DNA of 64,000 nt from Massilia rhizosphaerae (GCF_016093545.1 NZ_JADKYX010000020.1:62001-126000), one strand, 5' to 3'. Positions 35,137 to 44,143 are shown, numbered from the stretch's first letter. Notes: generated by a model not told the origin, from the sequence alone. Numbers and translations are program-made.

Positions 35137-36171
35137 ATGCAAGTCAAACGCCTGGCCGCCGCCTCGGTTGCTACCCTGATCGCCGCCTCCCCGCTGTGCG
35201 CAAAAGCCCAGACCAACGTGTCGCTGTATGGCGTCGTCGATGCCGCCATCGAGTCCGGCGATACCGGCGGTCCGGAAGGCCGCCAGACCAAAATCCAGTC
35301 GGGCGACCTGTCGGGCAGCCGCTTCGGCTTCCGCGGTACGGAAGACCTGGGCAACGGCCTGAAGGCCATCTTCAACCTGGAAGCCGGCGTCGCGGCCGAC
35401 ACCGGCGCATCGGATTCCGCCGGCCTGTTCCAGCGCCGCGCCGTCGTCGGCCTGGAAGGCGACTTCGGCACCGTGACGCTGGGCCGCGAATACTCGCCGA
35501 TCGCCGCGATCGCCGGCGCGACCGACATCTCCGGCCAAGGCTTCTATGGCAGCAACCTGTCGGGCTTCGGTTCGGGCCGCGTGAGCCGCCGCCTGGCCAA
35601 CTCGATCAACTACAAGAGCGCCTCGTTCAACGGCTTCGACGTGCTGGCCACCTACTCGGCCGGCGAGAAGACCACGGGTCCGTCGGGCGACCTGAAGGGT
35701 ATCGGCGCCGAATACAAGATGGGCGGCCTGTACCTGGGCGCCGGCTACCACACGCTCAAGCGTGTCTCGAGCGGCGGCGACAAGGAATACGGCGCCGGCG
35801 CGGCCTACACGTTCAAGGACATCGGCGGCCTGGAGGTCATGGCCAACTACCTGTCGGCCGATCCGGACGGCGCGAACAACAAGTTCAAGCAGTACAACCT
35901 GGGCGCCGCCTATCCGTTCGGCCCGAGCAAGGTCTACGCGACTCTGCAGCAGAACAAGCTCGAGAATGGTGCCAAGGGCAATGCCTGGTCGCTGGACTAT
36001 ACCTACTCGCTGTCGAAGCGCACGAACCTGTACGCGTCGTACGCCAGCATGGACAACAACGGCCTGGCCACCTTCGGCCTGAGCGCCGGTTCGAACAGCC
36101 TGAACCCGCCGGCAACCGCGCTGGGCGCCGATCCGTCGGTGTTCACCGTCGGTATCCGCCACAAGTTCTAA
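35137..36171 (+). CDS. Gram-negative porin (Burkholderia/Neisseria type)
   Basis: Outer-membrane trimeric beta-barrel channel, 344 residues. A signal peptide (1 to about 24, cleavage after AKA) is followed by QTNVSLYGVVDAAIES, the standard first strand, then SGSRFGFRGTEDLGNGLKA and a PSVFTVGIRHKF C-terminus ending in Phe, as needed for Bam assembly. A GGAGAAA ribosome site precedes ATG 35137. The 157-bp upstream gap is comparatively AT-rich and likely holds its own promoter. Closeness to the LytTR/kinase cluster raises the possibility that the cluster controls it. Two hairpins follow its stop. Confidence 0.95.
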   Translation: MQVKRLAAASVATLIAASPLCAKAQTNVSLYGVVDAAIESGDTGGPEGRQTKIQSGDLSGSRFGFRGTEDLGNGLKAIFNLEAGVAADTGASDSAGLFQRRAVVGLEGDFGTVTLGREYSPIAAIAGATDISGQGFYGSNLSGFGSGRVSRRLANSINYKSASFNGFDVLATYSAGEKTTGPSGDLKGIGAEYKMGGLYLGAGYHTLKRVSSGGDKEYGAGAAYTFKDIGGLEVMANYLSADPDGANNKFKQYNLGAAYPFGPSKVYATLQQNKLENGAKGNAWSLDYTYSLSKRTNLYASYASMDNNGLATFGLSAGSNSLNPPATALGADPSVFTVGIRHKF

Positions 36172-36190
36172 GCGTTTCGCGACGGATCAA

Positions 36191-36211
36191 GGTGGGCGCA
36201 GGGCGCCCACC
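36191..36211. repeat. REP-like hairpin after the porin gene
   Basis: Perfect 9-bp stem GGTGGGCGC/GCGCCCACC with an AGG loop, 20 bp after the porin stop. Followed by CTACGG rather than a T tract. It may act as a 3'-end stabiliser or be half of a paired repeat with the next hairpin. Confidence 0.55.
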
Positions 36212-36232
36212 CTACGGCAGACGCAATTGGAG

Positions 36233-36274
36233 GGTGGGGTGATTGATGCCTGTGGCATCAATCACGAGCCCACC
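36233..36274. repeat. Long hairpin between the porin and methyltransferase genes
   Basis: A 12-bp perfect stem, GTGATTGATGCC/GGCATCAATCAC, with a TGT loop (36239-36265). It is extended by an outer GGTGGG/CCCACC pair with a 3-base bulge. It lies between converging genes, 4 bp before the methyltransferase stop codon, and may serve as a bidirectional terminator or REP element. The outer arm matches the stem of the hairpin at 36191. Confidence 0.6.
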
Positions 36275-36278
36275 ATTG

Positions 36279-36935
36279 TCATTTGAGCCGGCAGGTGAGC
36301 AACCAGTAATACGTCAACCGCTCGATGCGGATCTCGCGCACCTCGCCGCCGAGCCGCTTGCGCAACGCGCTGTCGGCCGGATAACTCTTCGGCAACTCGA
36401 ACCGCTCGCCGTCCGGCGCCGCGACGATCTCATACGTATTGCCCTGCGCATCCGTGCGCGCGACCGTCGTGCTGCTGCCCTCGACATAGGCGTCGTCCAG
36501 CAGGATCAGCACGACGTCGTGGCCGAGCCGCGCGCGCAAGTGGCCCAGCAGCGCGTCCTGCTCGTCGCGCTTGAGGTGCGACCACCAGAAACCGATGAAG
36601 ACGCAGGAAAACGTGCCCAGGTCCGCGGGAAGGTCGAGACCGTCCACGCGCCGGAACGAGACCTTGCCTTCCGGGAAGTGGCGGCGTTGCGCCCGTTCCA
36701 GCATCGCGTCGAGGATGTCGGTGGCCAATACCTGGTCGGCCGCCGCGGCAATCACTTCGGTCCAGTAGCCGGTGCCGCAGGCCAGTTCCAGCACGGTGTG
36801 CCCGCGCACCAGTTGCGCGACGCGTTCGCGCACGCGCGCGAGATCGTTGGCGCGTTCGGCGCGGGACAGTGCGGCGTCCGCGGCCTGCGTGCTGCTCGCG
36901 TAATAGCGCGCGACCGGATCATGTTGTCGATTCAT
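36279..36935 (-). CDS. Class I SAM-dependent methyltransferase
   Basis: 218 residues from ATG 36935 (MNRQHDPVARYY). The SAM-binding motif I is VLELACGTGYWTEVIA, with the acidic motif II residue in ATDILDAML and a post-motif GLDLPADLGTFSCVF. Substrate is not evident; the C-terminal half (ARTDAQGNTYEIV, RIERLTYYWLLTC) is of small-molecule methyltransferase type. It begins 1 bp after the cysB-type regulator's stop codon, so the two are co-transcribed, which hints at a link to sulfur or SAM metabolism but does not prove one. Confidence 0.86.
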   Translation of the reverse strand: MNRQHDPVARYYASSTQAADAALSRAERANDLARVRERVAQLVRGHTVLELACGTGYWTEVIAAAADQVLATDILDAMLERAQRRHFPEGKVSFRRVDGLDLPADLGTFSCVFIGFWWSHLKRDEQDALLGHLRARLGHDVVLILLDDAYVEGSSTTVARTDAQGNTYEIVAAPDGERFELPKSYPADSALRKRLGGEVREIRIERLTYYWLLTCRLK

Positions 36936-36936
36936 T

Positions 36937-37878
36937 TCAAAGCTCGTAATTGTCGCTGGTGCCGCGCATGGCCGATTCGACCATCTTGCGGCTGAGCGTG
37001 GGTGCCAACAGTTCGATAAACGTATAGATGTAGCTGCGCAGGTAGGCGCCCTGCTTGACGGCCACACGCGACACGTTCATGCCGAGCAGGTGGCCGACGG
37101 GAATCGCGCGCAGGTTGCGGTCGCGCTCCTGGTCGAAGGCCATGCCGGCGATGATGCCGATCCCCATGCCCAGTTCCACGTACGTCTTGATGACGTCGGC
37201 GTCGATGGCTTCCAGCAGCACGTCCGGCTTGAGGTTGCGCAATTCGAACGCGTGGTCGATCTTGCTGCGGCCGGCGAAGGCGGTGTCGTACGTGATCAAT
37301 GGATATCCGGCGATTTCTTCCAGCGAAATCGCCTTCGATTTCGTCAGCGGGTGCTCGGGCGGCAGGACGAGGACGTGTTCCCATTGATAACACGGCAACG
37401 TGATGAGGCCGTCGACGGCCGCGATGGATTCCGTCGCGATGGCGAGGTCGGCCTGGTCGTTCTTGACCATGTCGGCGATCTGGCGCGGATTACCTTGCAA
37501 CAAAGACAACCTGACTTTCGGATAACGCTGCATGAAGGCTTGCACGACCTTGGGCAGCGTATAGCGTGCCTGGGTATGCGTCGTGGCGATGGTGAAGCTG
37601 CCGCTGTCCTGGGCCGCGTATTCCTTGCCGATGCGCTTGAGGCTGTCGATCTCCTGCATGATCAGCTCGACCGACTGCAGGACGAGGCGGCCCGGCTCGG
37701 TCAGGCCGCGGATGCGCTTGCCGTGGCGGGTGAAGATATCGACCCCGAGTTCCTCTTCCAGTTCGATGATGGCTTTCGACACCCCGGGCTGCGACGTGAA
37801 CAAGGCCTTGGCGGCGTCGGTCAGGTTGAAGTTTTGGCGGACCGCTTCGCGCACGAAACGTAATTGGTGTAGGTTCAT
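36937..37878 (-). CDS. cysB: CysB-family LysR transcriptional regulator
   Basis: 313 residues. N-terminal winged helix-turn-helix (MNLHQLRFVREAVRQNFNLTDAAKALFTSQPGVSKAIIELEEELG) with the CysB/Cbl-specific FNLT and SQPGVSKAI features. The effector domain includes ATTHTQARYTLP, the sulfate/N-acetylserine pocket block of CysB. It probably activates the adjacent divergent sulfate-assimilation operon when sulfur is limiting. The gap between cysB and cysI (about 200 bp, AT-rich) contains a symmetric GCTTATA motif. It is followed immediately by a methyltransferase gene. Confidence 0.93.
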   Translation of the reverse strand: MNLHQLRFVREAVRQNFNLTDAAKALFTSQPGVSKAIIELEEELGVDIFTRHGKRIRGLTEPGRLVLQSVELIMQEIDSLKRIGKEYAAQDSGSFTIATTHTQARYTLPKVVQAFMQRYPKVRLSLLQGNPRQIADMVKNDQADLAIATESIAAVDGLITLPCYQWEHVLVLPPEHPLTKSKAISLEEIAGYPLITYDTAFAGRSKIDHAFELRNLKPDVLLEAIDADVIKTYVELGMGIGIIAGMAFDQERDRNLRAIPVGHLLGMNVSRVAVKQGAYLRSYIYTFIELLAPTLSRKMVESAMRGTSDNYEL

Positions 37879-37957
37879 TGCCCTGATTTAGTTATGGACG
37901 CACCGGTCACGGTTTCCGATGCCCTCCTGTCAATTCCATTCTGCATTTTACAAGGAT

Positions 37958-37982
37958 GCTTATACCGCTGGCTCATATAAGC
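37958..37982. promoter_or_regulatory. Candidate CysB operator in the cysB-cysI gap
   Basis: Perfect inverted repeat GCTTATA and TATAAGC separated by 11 bases, about 80 bp from cysB and 95 bp from cysI, in the most AT-rich part of the gap. LysR-type sites have dyad symmetry with similar spacing. Regulation of both directions by CysB is inferred. Confidence 0.5.
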
Positions 37983-38076
37983 AAATAAATTCTCCGTCGT
38001 TTGGAATATAGCTGGATTTTATTAATATTCGGCTTAGTTTGGGTCAGGATTGGCCCGCCCCTAAGGAATCTTGCCC

Positions 38077-39777
38077 ATGTACCGTTACGACCAATACGAC
38101 CATCTCATCGTACGTGAACGCATCGCCCAGTACCGCGACCAGGTACGGCGCCGTCTCGCCGACGAGCTGACCGAAGAAGAATTCCTGCCGCTGCGCCTGC
38201 AGAACGGCCTGTACATGCAGCGCCATGCCTACATGCTGCGCATCGCCGTCCCGTACGGCCTGCTGTCGACGGCGCAGCTGCGCATGTTCGCGCACATCGC
38301 GCGCAAGTACGACCGCGGCTACGGCCACTTCACGACGCGCCAGAACATCCAGTTCAACTGGATCGAGCTGGAACAGACGCCGGACATCCTGGCGGACCTC
38401 GCCTCCGTCGAGATGCACTCGATCCAAACTTCGGGCAATTGCATTCGTAACACCACGACGGACCAGTTCGCCGGCGTCGCCGCGGACGAGATCGTCGACG
38501 CGCGCCCGTACGCCGAGATCATCCGCCAGTGGAGCACGTTCCACCCCGAATTCATCGCCCTGCCCCGCAAGTTCAAGATCGCGATCAACGGCGCCGTGAC
38601 GGACCGCGCCGCCATCGCCGTCCACGACATCGGCCTGACCGCCGTGCGTAACGCGGAAGGCGAAGTCGGCTTCAAGTTCATGGTCGGCGGCGGCCTGGGC
38701 CGCACCCCGATCATCGGCAGCGTGATCAACGAATTCGTGCCCTGGCAGCACCTGCTGACGTACACGCAGGCGATCATGCGCGTGTACAACCAGTTCGGCC
38801 GCCGCGACAACAAGTTCAAGGCCCGCATCAAGATCCTCGTGAAGGCCGTGGGCGCCGAGGAATTCGCGCGCATGGTCGAGGCGGAATTTGCCGACCTCAA
38901 GGACGGTCCGGAAACCCTGACCCGCGAGGAAGTCGAGCGCGTGGCCCAATGGTTCAATCCGAAGCCCTACCTGACCTTGCCGAACATCGATCCGCGCGCT
39001 GTTGATGGGGCAAATTCGGCGGACAACAAGGCGTTCGCCAACTGGCTGCAGCGCAACGTCAAGCCGCACAAGGTGCCGGGCTATGCGTCCGTCGTGCTGT
39101 CGCTCAAGAAGACCGGCGTGCCGCCGGGCGACGCGACCGCGGAGCAGATGGATTTCGTGGCCGACCTGGCCGACAAGTACAGCTTCAACGAACTGCGCGT
39201 GACGCACGAGCAGAACCTCGTGCTGGCCGACGTCGAACAGTCGAAACTGTTCGAAGTGTGGCAGCAGGCCAAGGCGCGCGGCCTCGCGACGCCGAACATC
39301 GGCCTCCTGACGGACATCATCTCGTGCCCGGGCGGCGACTTTTGCTCGCTGGCGAACGCGAAGTCGATCCCGATCGCGGCCGCCATCGCCGAGCGCTTCG
39401 ACAACCTGGACTTCCAGCACGACATCGGCGACATCGAACTGAACATCTCGGGCTGCATCAACGCCTGCGGCCACCACCACGTGGGCCATATCGGCATCCT
39501 GGGCGTGGACAAAGATGGTTCCGAGTGGTATCAAGTATCGATCGGCGGCGCGCAAGGCAACGATGCGGCGCTGGGCAAGATCATCGGCCCGTCGTTCTCG
39601 GCCACGCAGATGCCGGAAGTGGTCGGCCGCCTGCTGGACGTGTATGTGAAGAATCGCGTCGAGGGCGAACGCTTCGTCGACGTGGCGCAGCGCCTCGGTA
39701 TCGCGCCGTTCAAGGAATATGTGTATGCCACGCCGATCCCGGCCGGCGAACTGGTTGGGGAAGACGAATATGCCTAA
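38077..39777 (+). CDS. cysI: Sulfite reductase hemoprotein (beta) subunit
   Basis: Reduces sulfite to sulfide using a coupled siroheme-[4Fe-4S] centre; cytoplasmic. 566 residues from ATG 38077 (AAGGA upstream; the frame continues to a TTG at 38071). Cluster cysteines are visible as SCPGGDFCSLA (Cys417, Cys423) and GCINACGHHH (Cys460, Cys464). The siroheme-side region YGHFTTRQNIQFNW is also present. No cysJ flavoprotein follows, so the electron donor is not the NADPH-flavoprotein of E. coli at this locus. The next gene (DUF934) starts within its last 8 bases. Confidence 0.97.
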   Translation: MYRYDQYDHLIVRERIAQYRDQVRRRLADELTEEEFLPLRLQNGLYMQRHAYMLRIAVPYGLLSTAQLRMFAHIARKYDRGYGHFTTRQNIQFNWIELEQTPDILADLASVEMHSIQTSGNCIRNTTTDQFAGVAADEIVDARPYAEIIRQWSTFHPEFIALPRKFKIAINGAVTDRAAIAVHDIGLTAVRNAEGEVGFKFMVGGGLGRTPIIGSVINEFVPWQHLLTYTQAIMRVYNQFGRRDNKFKARIKILVKAVGAEEFARMVEAEFADLKDGPETLTREEVERVAQWFNPKPYLTLPNIDPRAVDGANSADNKAFANWLQRNVKPHKVPGYASVVLSLKKTGVPPGDATAEQMDFVADLADKYSFNELRVTHEQNLVLADVEQSKLFEVWQQAKARGLATPNIGLLTDIISCPGGDFCSLANAKSIPIAAAIAERFDNLDFQHDIGDIELNISGCINACGHHHVGHIGILGVDKDGSEWYQVSIGGAQGNDAALGKIIGPSFSATQMPEVVGRLLDVYVKNRVEGERFVDVAQRLGIAPFKEYVYATPIPAGELVGEDEYA

Positions 39778-40348
39778 TTTCGAATTGCACTCGCACAAGC
39801 AGATCATCAAGCACCGCGAAGTGGTCGATGACGACTGGAGCGTCCTGAAGCTCGTCGACGGCGGCACGCCCGAGACGGTGGACGTCCCGGCCGGCAAGAT
39901 CATCGTCCCGGTGAGCGTGTGGCTGGCGCAGCGCGAACAACTGCTGGGCCGCGCGGCCCGCAAGGAACTGGGCGTCTGGTTCGCCTCGGACGAACTGGCG
40001 CACACGCTCAAGGACGACCTCGACAAGTTCGCCCTCGTCGCCGTCGACTTCCCGAAGTTTTCCGATGGCCGCGGCTACTCGATCGCCTACAATCTGCGCA
40101 AGCGCCTCGGCTACCAGGGCGAGCTGCGCGCGATCGGCGACGTGCTGCGCGACCAGCTGTTCCAGATGCAGCGCTGCGGCTTCAACGCCTACGCGACGCG
40201 CCAGGACCGCAGCATCCATGACGCACTGAAGGGCCTGACGGTGTTCTCGGAAACCTACCAGGGTTCCGTCGACAACGCGCTGCCCCTGTTCCGCCGCCAC
40301 CAGCGCGGCACGCTGCCCGAGCACAGCGACGTCGGTGCCGGCATCTGA
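39770..40348 (+). CDS. DUF934 domain-containing protein, sulfite-reductase associated
   Basis: 192 residues, starting at ATG 39770 inside the end of cysI. A DUF934 core is recognisable from ELGVWFASDE through VAVDFPKFSDGRGYS, YNLRKRLGYQGELRAIGDVLRDQLFQM and RCGFNAYATR. Proteins of this family are found next to sulfite or nitrite reductase genes and are presumed accessory factors, but the biochemical role is not established. Translational overlap with cysI and the position just ahead of cysH support a role in sulfite reduction, perhaps as an electron-transfer or assembly factor in place of CysJ. Confidence 0.9.
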   Translation: MPNFELHSHKQIIKHREVVDDDWSVLKLVDGGTPETVDVPAGKIIVPVSVWLAQREQLLGRAARKELGVWFASDELAHTLKDDLDKFALVAVDFPKFSDGRGYSIAYNLRKRLGYQGELRAIGDVLRDQLFQMQRCGFNAYATRQDRSIHDALKGLTVFSETYQGSVDNALPLFRRHQRGTLPEHSDVGAGI

Positions 40349-40367
40349 CGAGCCAACGAGGAAACCC

Positions 40368-41087
40368 ATGAGCGATCTGAACGCGCGGGTCGATGAAACC
40401 CGCGGCATCCTGGAGCGTATTGCGCGCGATTTTTCGCCCGCCGTGTTCGCTTCCAGCCTGGCGGCCGAGGACATGGTCCTCACCGACCTGATTCTCAAGG
40501 CCGGCCTGCCGATCACCATCTTTTCGCTGGAGACCGGCCGCCTGCACAAGGAAACGCTGGCCATGTTCGACAAGGTCAAGGCCCACTACGGCTACGACAT
40601 CGTCGTCATGCGTCCGAAGCAGGAGCTGGTCAACGAGTACGTCGCGAAGAACGGCCTGAACGCGTTCTACGACAGCGTCGAGCTGCGCAAGGGCTGCTGC
40701 TACGTGCGCAAGGTCGAGCCGCTGGGCCGCGCCCTCGCCGGCAACAAGGCCTGGATCACGGGCCAGCGCCGCTCGCAGTCGACGACGCGCGCCGACCTGC
40801 CCGTGCAGGAAGACGACGCCGCGCACGGCCTGGCCAAGTTCAATCCGCTGGCCGACTGGAGCGAAGAAGACGTCTGGGACTACATCCGCGCCAACGGCGT
40901 GCCGTACAACGACCTGCACGACCGCGGCTACCCGTCGATCGGCTGCGAACCCTGCACCCGCGCGATCCAGCCGGGCGAGGACGTGCGCGCCGGCCGCTGG
41001 TGGTGGGAAAACGCCGACTCCAAGGAGTGCGGTCTGCACCTCGTGGACGGCAAGCTCGTTCGCATCAAATCCGTGGCACCGGCCTAA
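40368..41087 (+). CDS. cysH: Assimilatory adenylyl-sulfate (APS) reductase
   Basis: Reduces activated sulfate to sulfite with thioredoxin. 239 residues from ATG 40368 (GAGGAAA upstream; the frame runs back to 40335). The paired cysteines KGCCYVRK (Cys110, Cys111) and GCEPC (Cys193, Cys196) are ligands of a [4Fe-4S] cluster. This makes it the APS-using type rather than the cluster-free PAPS reductase of E. coli. The C-terminal catalytic Cys221 lies in KECGLH. Consistently, no cysC (APS kinase) is present in the operon. Confidence 0.96.
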   Translation: MSDLNARVDETRGILERIARDFSPAVFASSLAAEDMVLTDLILKAGLPITIFSLETGRLHKETLAMFDKVKAHYGYDIVVMRPKQELVNEYVAKNGLNAFYDSVELRKGCCYVRKVEPLGRALAGNKAWITGQRRSQSTTRADLPVQEDDAAHGLAKFNPLADWSEEDVWDYIRANGVPYNDLHDRGYPSIGCEPCTRAIQPGEDVRAGRWWWENADSKECGLHLVDGKLVRIKSVAPA

Positions 41088-41121
41088 TGGCCTCAACAAA
41101 ACATCGACAGGCACAGTAAAC

Positions 41122-42060
41122 ATGACGACATTTAGTGACACCCCGCATGCACTCGCTGATGTGAATGCGCGCCATCTCGACGCCCTCGAATCCGAAGCCA
41201 TCCACATCCTGCGCGAAGTCGCGGCGGAATGTTCGAACCCCGCCCTGCTGTTCTCGGGCGGCAAGGACTCCGTCGTGCTGCTGCGCCTGGCCGAAAAGGC
41301 GTTCCGCCCGGGTAAATTCCCCTTCCCGCTCGTGCACATCGACACGGGCCACAACTTCGACGAAGTGATCGCCTTCCGCGACGCGCGCGTGGCCGAATTG
41401 GGCGAGCGCCTGATCGTCGGTTCCGTCGAGGACTCGATCAAGAAAGGCACCGTCCGCCTGCGCAACCCGCAGACGGATTCGCGCAACGCCGCGCAAGCCG
41501 TCACGCTGCTGGAAACCATCGCCGAATACGGCTTCGACGCCTGCATCGGCGGCGCCCGCCGCGACGAGGAAAAGGCGCGCGCGAAAGAGCGCATCTTCTC
41601 GTTCCGCGACGAATTCGGCCAGTGGGATCCGAAAGCCCAGCGTCCGGAACTGTGGGACCTGTATAACACCCGCGTGCACCCGGGCGAGAACATGCGCGTG
41701 TTCCCGATCTCGAACTGGACCGAGCTCGACGTCTGGCAATACATCGCCCGCGAACAACTGGCCCTGCCGCCGATCTATTTCGCGCACGAGCGCCAGGTGA
41801 TCCCGCGCAACGGCCTGCTCGTGCCGCTGACGCCGCTGACGCCGGCCCGCGACGGCGAGGAAGTCGAAACCCGCATCGTCCGCTTCCGCACCGTGGGCGA
41901 CATTTCGTGCACGTGCCCCGTCGCCTCCGAGGCCGCCACCGTCGACGACATCATCGCCGAGACGGCGATCACCCAGGTGACCGAACGCGGCGCGACCCGC
42001 ATGGACGACCAGACCTCCGAAGCCTCGATGGAAAAGCGCAAGAAACAAGGATATTTCTGA
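41122..42060 (+). CDS. cysD: Sulfate adenylyltransferase subunit 2
   Basis: Catalytic subunit of heterodimeric ATP sulfurylase, forming APS from ATP and sulfate. 312 residues. The PP-loop is LLFSGGKDSVVLLRL, with HIDTGHNF and the C-terminal MEKRKKQGYF typical of CysD. Lies 34 bp after cysH, and its stop codon shares one base with the cysN start (TGATG), giving coupled translation of the two subunits. Confidence 0.98.
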   Translation: MTTFSDTPHALADVNARHLDALESEAIHILREVAAECSNPALLFSGGKDSVVLLRLAEKAFRPGKFPFPLVHIDTGHNFDEVIAFRDARVAELGERLIVGSVEDSIKKGTVRLRNPQTDSRNAAQAVTLLETIAEYGFDACIGGARRDEEKARAKERIFSFRDEFGQWDPKAQRPELWDLYNTRVHPGENMRVFPISNWTELDVWQYIAREQLALPPIYFAHERQVIPRNGLLVPLTPLTPARDGEEVETRIVRFRTVGDISCTCPVASEAATVDDIIAETAITQVTERGATRMDDQTSEASMEKRKKQGYF

Positions 42061-43403
42061 TGAACGCGATCACCGACAAACTGAACCTGAACAACGAGCA
42101 GGCCGGCCTGCTGCGCTTCATCACGGCCGGCTCCGTCGACGACGGCAAGAGCACGCTGATCGGCCGCCTGCTGTACGACAGCAAGGGCATCTTCGCCGAC
42201 CAGCTGGCCGCCGTGTCGCGTTCCAAGCACAAGCGCACCGTGGGCGACACGATCGACCTGTCGCTGCTGACGGACGGCCTGGAAGCCGAGCGCGAACAAG
42301 GCATCACGATCGACGTCGCCTACCGTTATTTCGCCACGCCGAAGCGCAAGTTCATCATCGCCGACACCCCGGGCCACGAGCAGTACACCCGCAACATGGT
42401 GACGGGCGCGTCGACCGCGGACGCCGTCATCATCTTGGTCGACGTGTCGAAGGTGAAGCTCGGTGACGACGGCAGCGTGGAACTGCTGGTGCAGACGAAG
42501 CGCCACTCGACCATCGCCAAGCTGCTGCAGATCCAGCACGTGATCGTCGCCGTCAACAAGATGGACCTCGTGAACTACGACCGCACCGTGTACGACCGCA
42601 TCGTCGCCGCCTACACCGCGTTCGCGGACACGCTGGGCCTGACGGACATCACCGCGATCCCGCTGTCGGCGCTCGCCGGCGACAACGTCGTCGAACAAGG
42701 CGACAACATGCCGTGGTACGAAGGCCCGACCTTGATCGAGCTGCTGGAAGGCCTGTCCGTCTACGACGAAACGCACGCCGCCCCGTTCCGCTTCCCCGTG
42801 CAGCTGGTGGCGCGCCACAACGGCCACGAAGCGAACGACTTCCGCGGCTACATGGGGCGCATCGAGTCGGGCAAGGTCGCGGTGGGCGACCAGATCGTCG
42901 TGCAGCCGTCCGGCCAGTCGGCGACCGTCAAGGAAATCCTCACGTTCGAAGGCCCGCTGCAGCAAGCCGTCGCCGGCCAGTCGATCACCTTGACGTTGAA
43001 TGAACACGTGGACATCTCGCGCGGCGACGTGCTGGCCCCGGCCGCACAACCGGCGACGCTGCTCAAGCAGGTGAAGGCCGACGTGTGCTGGATGGCCGAC
43101 GAACCCCTGGACGTGCGCCGCAAGTACTGGATCAAGCACGGCACGCGCCAGACGATGGCCAAGGTGAAATCGATCGACTCCATCCTCGACGTCAACACGC
43201 AGCAGCGCCAGGTGTTCGCAAATTCGGGCGACAGCCCGGCCGAAGGCCTGAAGCTGAACGACATCGCGCGGATCGAACTGGCCGTGCAGCAGCCACTGGC
43301 CGCCGACGCGTACGACGCGATCCGCGCAACAGGCGCCTTCATTCTCATCGATGAAGTCACCCACCAGACGGTCGCTGCGGGTATGATTCGCCTGGACGCG
43401 TAA
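42060..43403 (+). CDS. cysN: Sulfate adenylyltransferase subunit 1 (GTPase)
   Basis: GTPase subunit of ATP sulfurylase that drives APS formation. 447 residues from ATG 42060. G1 is GSVDDGKSTLIGRLL, G3 is DTPGHEQYTRNM and G4 is VAVNKMDLV, with elongation-factor-like domains II and III following. Length matches single-function CysN; there is no C-terminal APS kinase fusion, which agrees with the APS-type reductase. cobA begins 16 bp downstream. Confidence 0.98.
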   Translation: MNAITDKLNLNNEQAGLLRFITAGSVDDGKSTLIGRLLYDSKGIFADQLAAVSRSKHKRTVGDTIDLSLLTDGLEAEREQGITIDVAYRYFATPKRKFIIADTPGHEQYTRNMVTGASTADAVIILVDVSKVKLGDDGSVELLVQTKRHSTIAKLLQIQHVIVAVNKMDLVNYDRTVYDRIVAAYTAFADTLGLTDITAIPLSALAGDNVVEQGDNMPWYEGPTLIELLEGLSVYDETHAAPFRFPVQLVARHNGHEANDFRGYMGRIESGKVAVGDQIVVQPSGQSATVKEILTFEGPLQQAVAGQSITLTLNEHVDISRGDVLAPAAQPATLLKQVKADVCWMADEPLDVRRKYWIKHGTRQTMAKVKSIDSILDVNTQQRQVFANSGDSPAEGLKLNDIARIELAVQQPLAADAYDAIRATGAFILIDEVTHQTVAAGMIRLDA

Positions 43404-43419
43404 CGAACGAAAGGGATCC

Positions 43420-44139
43420 ATGGCGGCGCTGGGCAAAGTTTATCTGGTTGGAGCCGGTCCCGGCGCCGTCGATCTCATCACCGTTCGCGGGGCGCGCCTC
43501 CTCGGCGAGGCGGAGGTCGTGCTGTACGACGCCCTCGTCACCCCGGACATGCTCGCCCTGTGTCCGCAGGCCGAACTGATCGCCGTCGGCAAGCGGTCCG
43601 GCCAGCGCTCGACGGCGCAAACCGTCATCAACGACAAACTGGTCGACTGCGCGCGCCGCTACGCGCGCGTCGTGCGCCTGAAAGGCGGCGACCCGATGCT
43701 GTTCGGCCGCGCCGACGAGGAATTGCGCGCGCTGGAAGAAGCCGGCGTCGAAGTCGAAGTGGTCCCCGGCATCACGACGGCCGTCGCCGCCGCCGCCGCC
43801 ACCTTGCAGCCGCTGACGAAGCGCGGCGTGGCGCGCAGCGTCGCCTTCTTCACGTCCAGCACGGCGCCGGACCAGCCGGATCATCCAGCGCTGCCGGAAA
43901 CCGACACCCTCGTCCAATACATGGGCGGCCGCGAAGCCGCGGCCACGGCGGAACGCCTGCTGGCCGAAGGACGCCGGTCCGACCTGCCCGTCGTCGTCGT
44001 GGAAAACTGCAGCCGGGCCGACCAGCGCGTGCGCCGGCTGACGTTGGCGGACCTGGCGCACGGGCTCGACGTGGCCCACGGCCCCGTCCTCGTCATGATC
44101 GGCGAAGCGATGGCGCACCGGCCGCACCAGGCGCTCTGA
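43420..44139 (+). CDS. cobA: Uroporphyrinogen-III C-methyltransferase
   Basis: SAM-dependent methyltransferase making precorrin-2, the first committed step to siroheme, the cofactor of CysI. 239 residues, the single-domain (SUMT/CobA) form rather than the fused CysG. Motifs: VYLVGAGPGAVDLITVRGARLL at the N-terminus, VRLKGGDPMLFGR, and PGITTAVAAAA. The dehydrogenase/chelatase steps are not in the operon; a separate small chelatase-like gene lies at 47488-47865. Last gene of the cys operon, convergent with the next gene by 4 bp. Confidence 0.95.
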   Translation: MAALGKVYLVGAGPGAVDLITVRGARLLGEAEVVLYDALVTPDMLALCPQAELIAVGKRSGQRSTAQTVINDKLVDCARRYARVVRLKGGDPMLFGRADEELRALEEAGVEVEVVPGITTAVAAAAATLQPLTKRGVARSVAFFTSSTAPDQPDHPALPETDTLVQYMGGREAAATAERLLAEGRRSDLPVVVVENCSRADQRVRRLTLADLAHGLDVAHGPVLVMIGEAMAHRPHQAL

Positions 44140-44143
44140 AACG

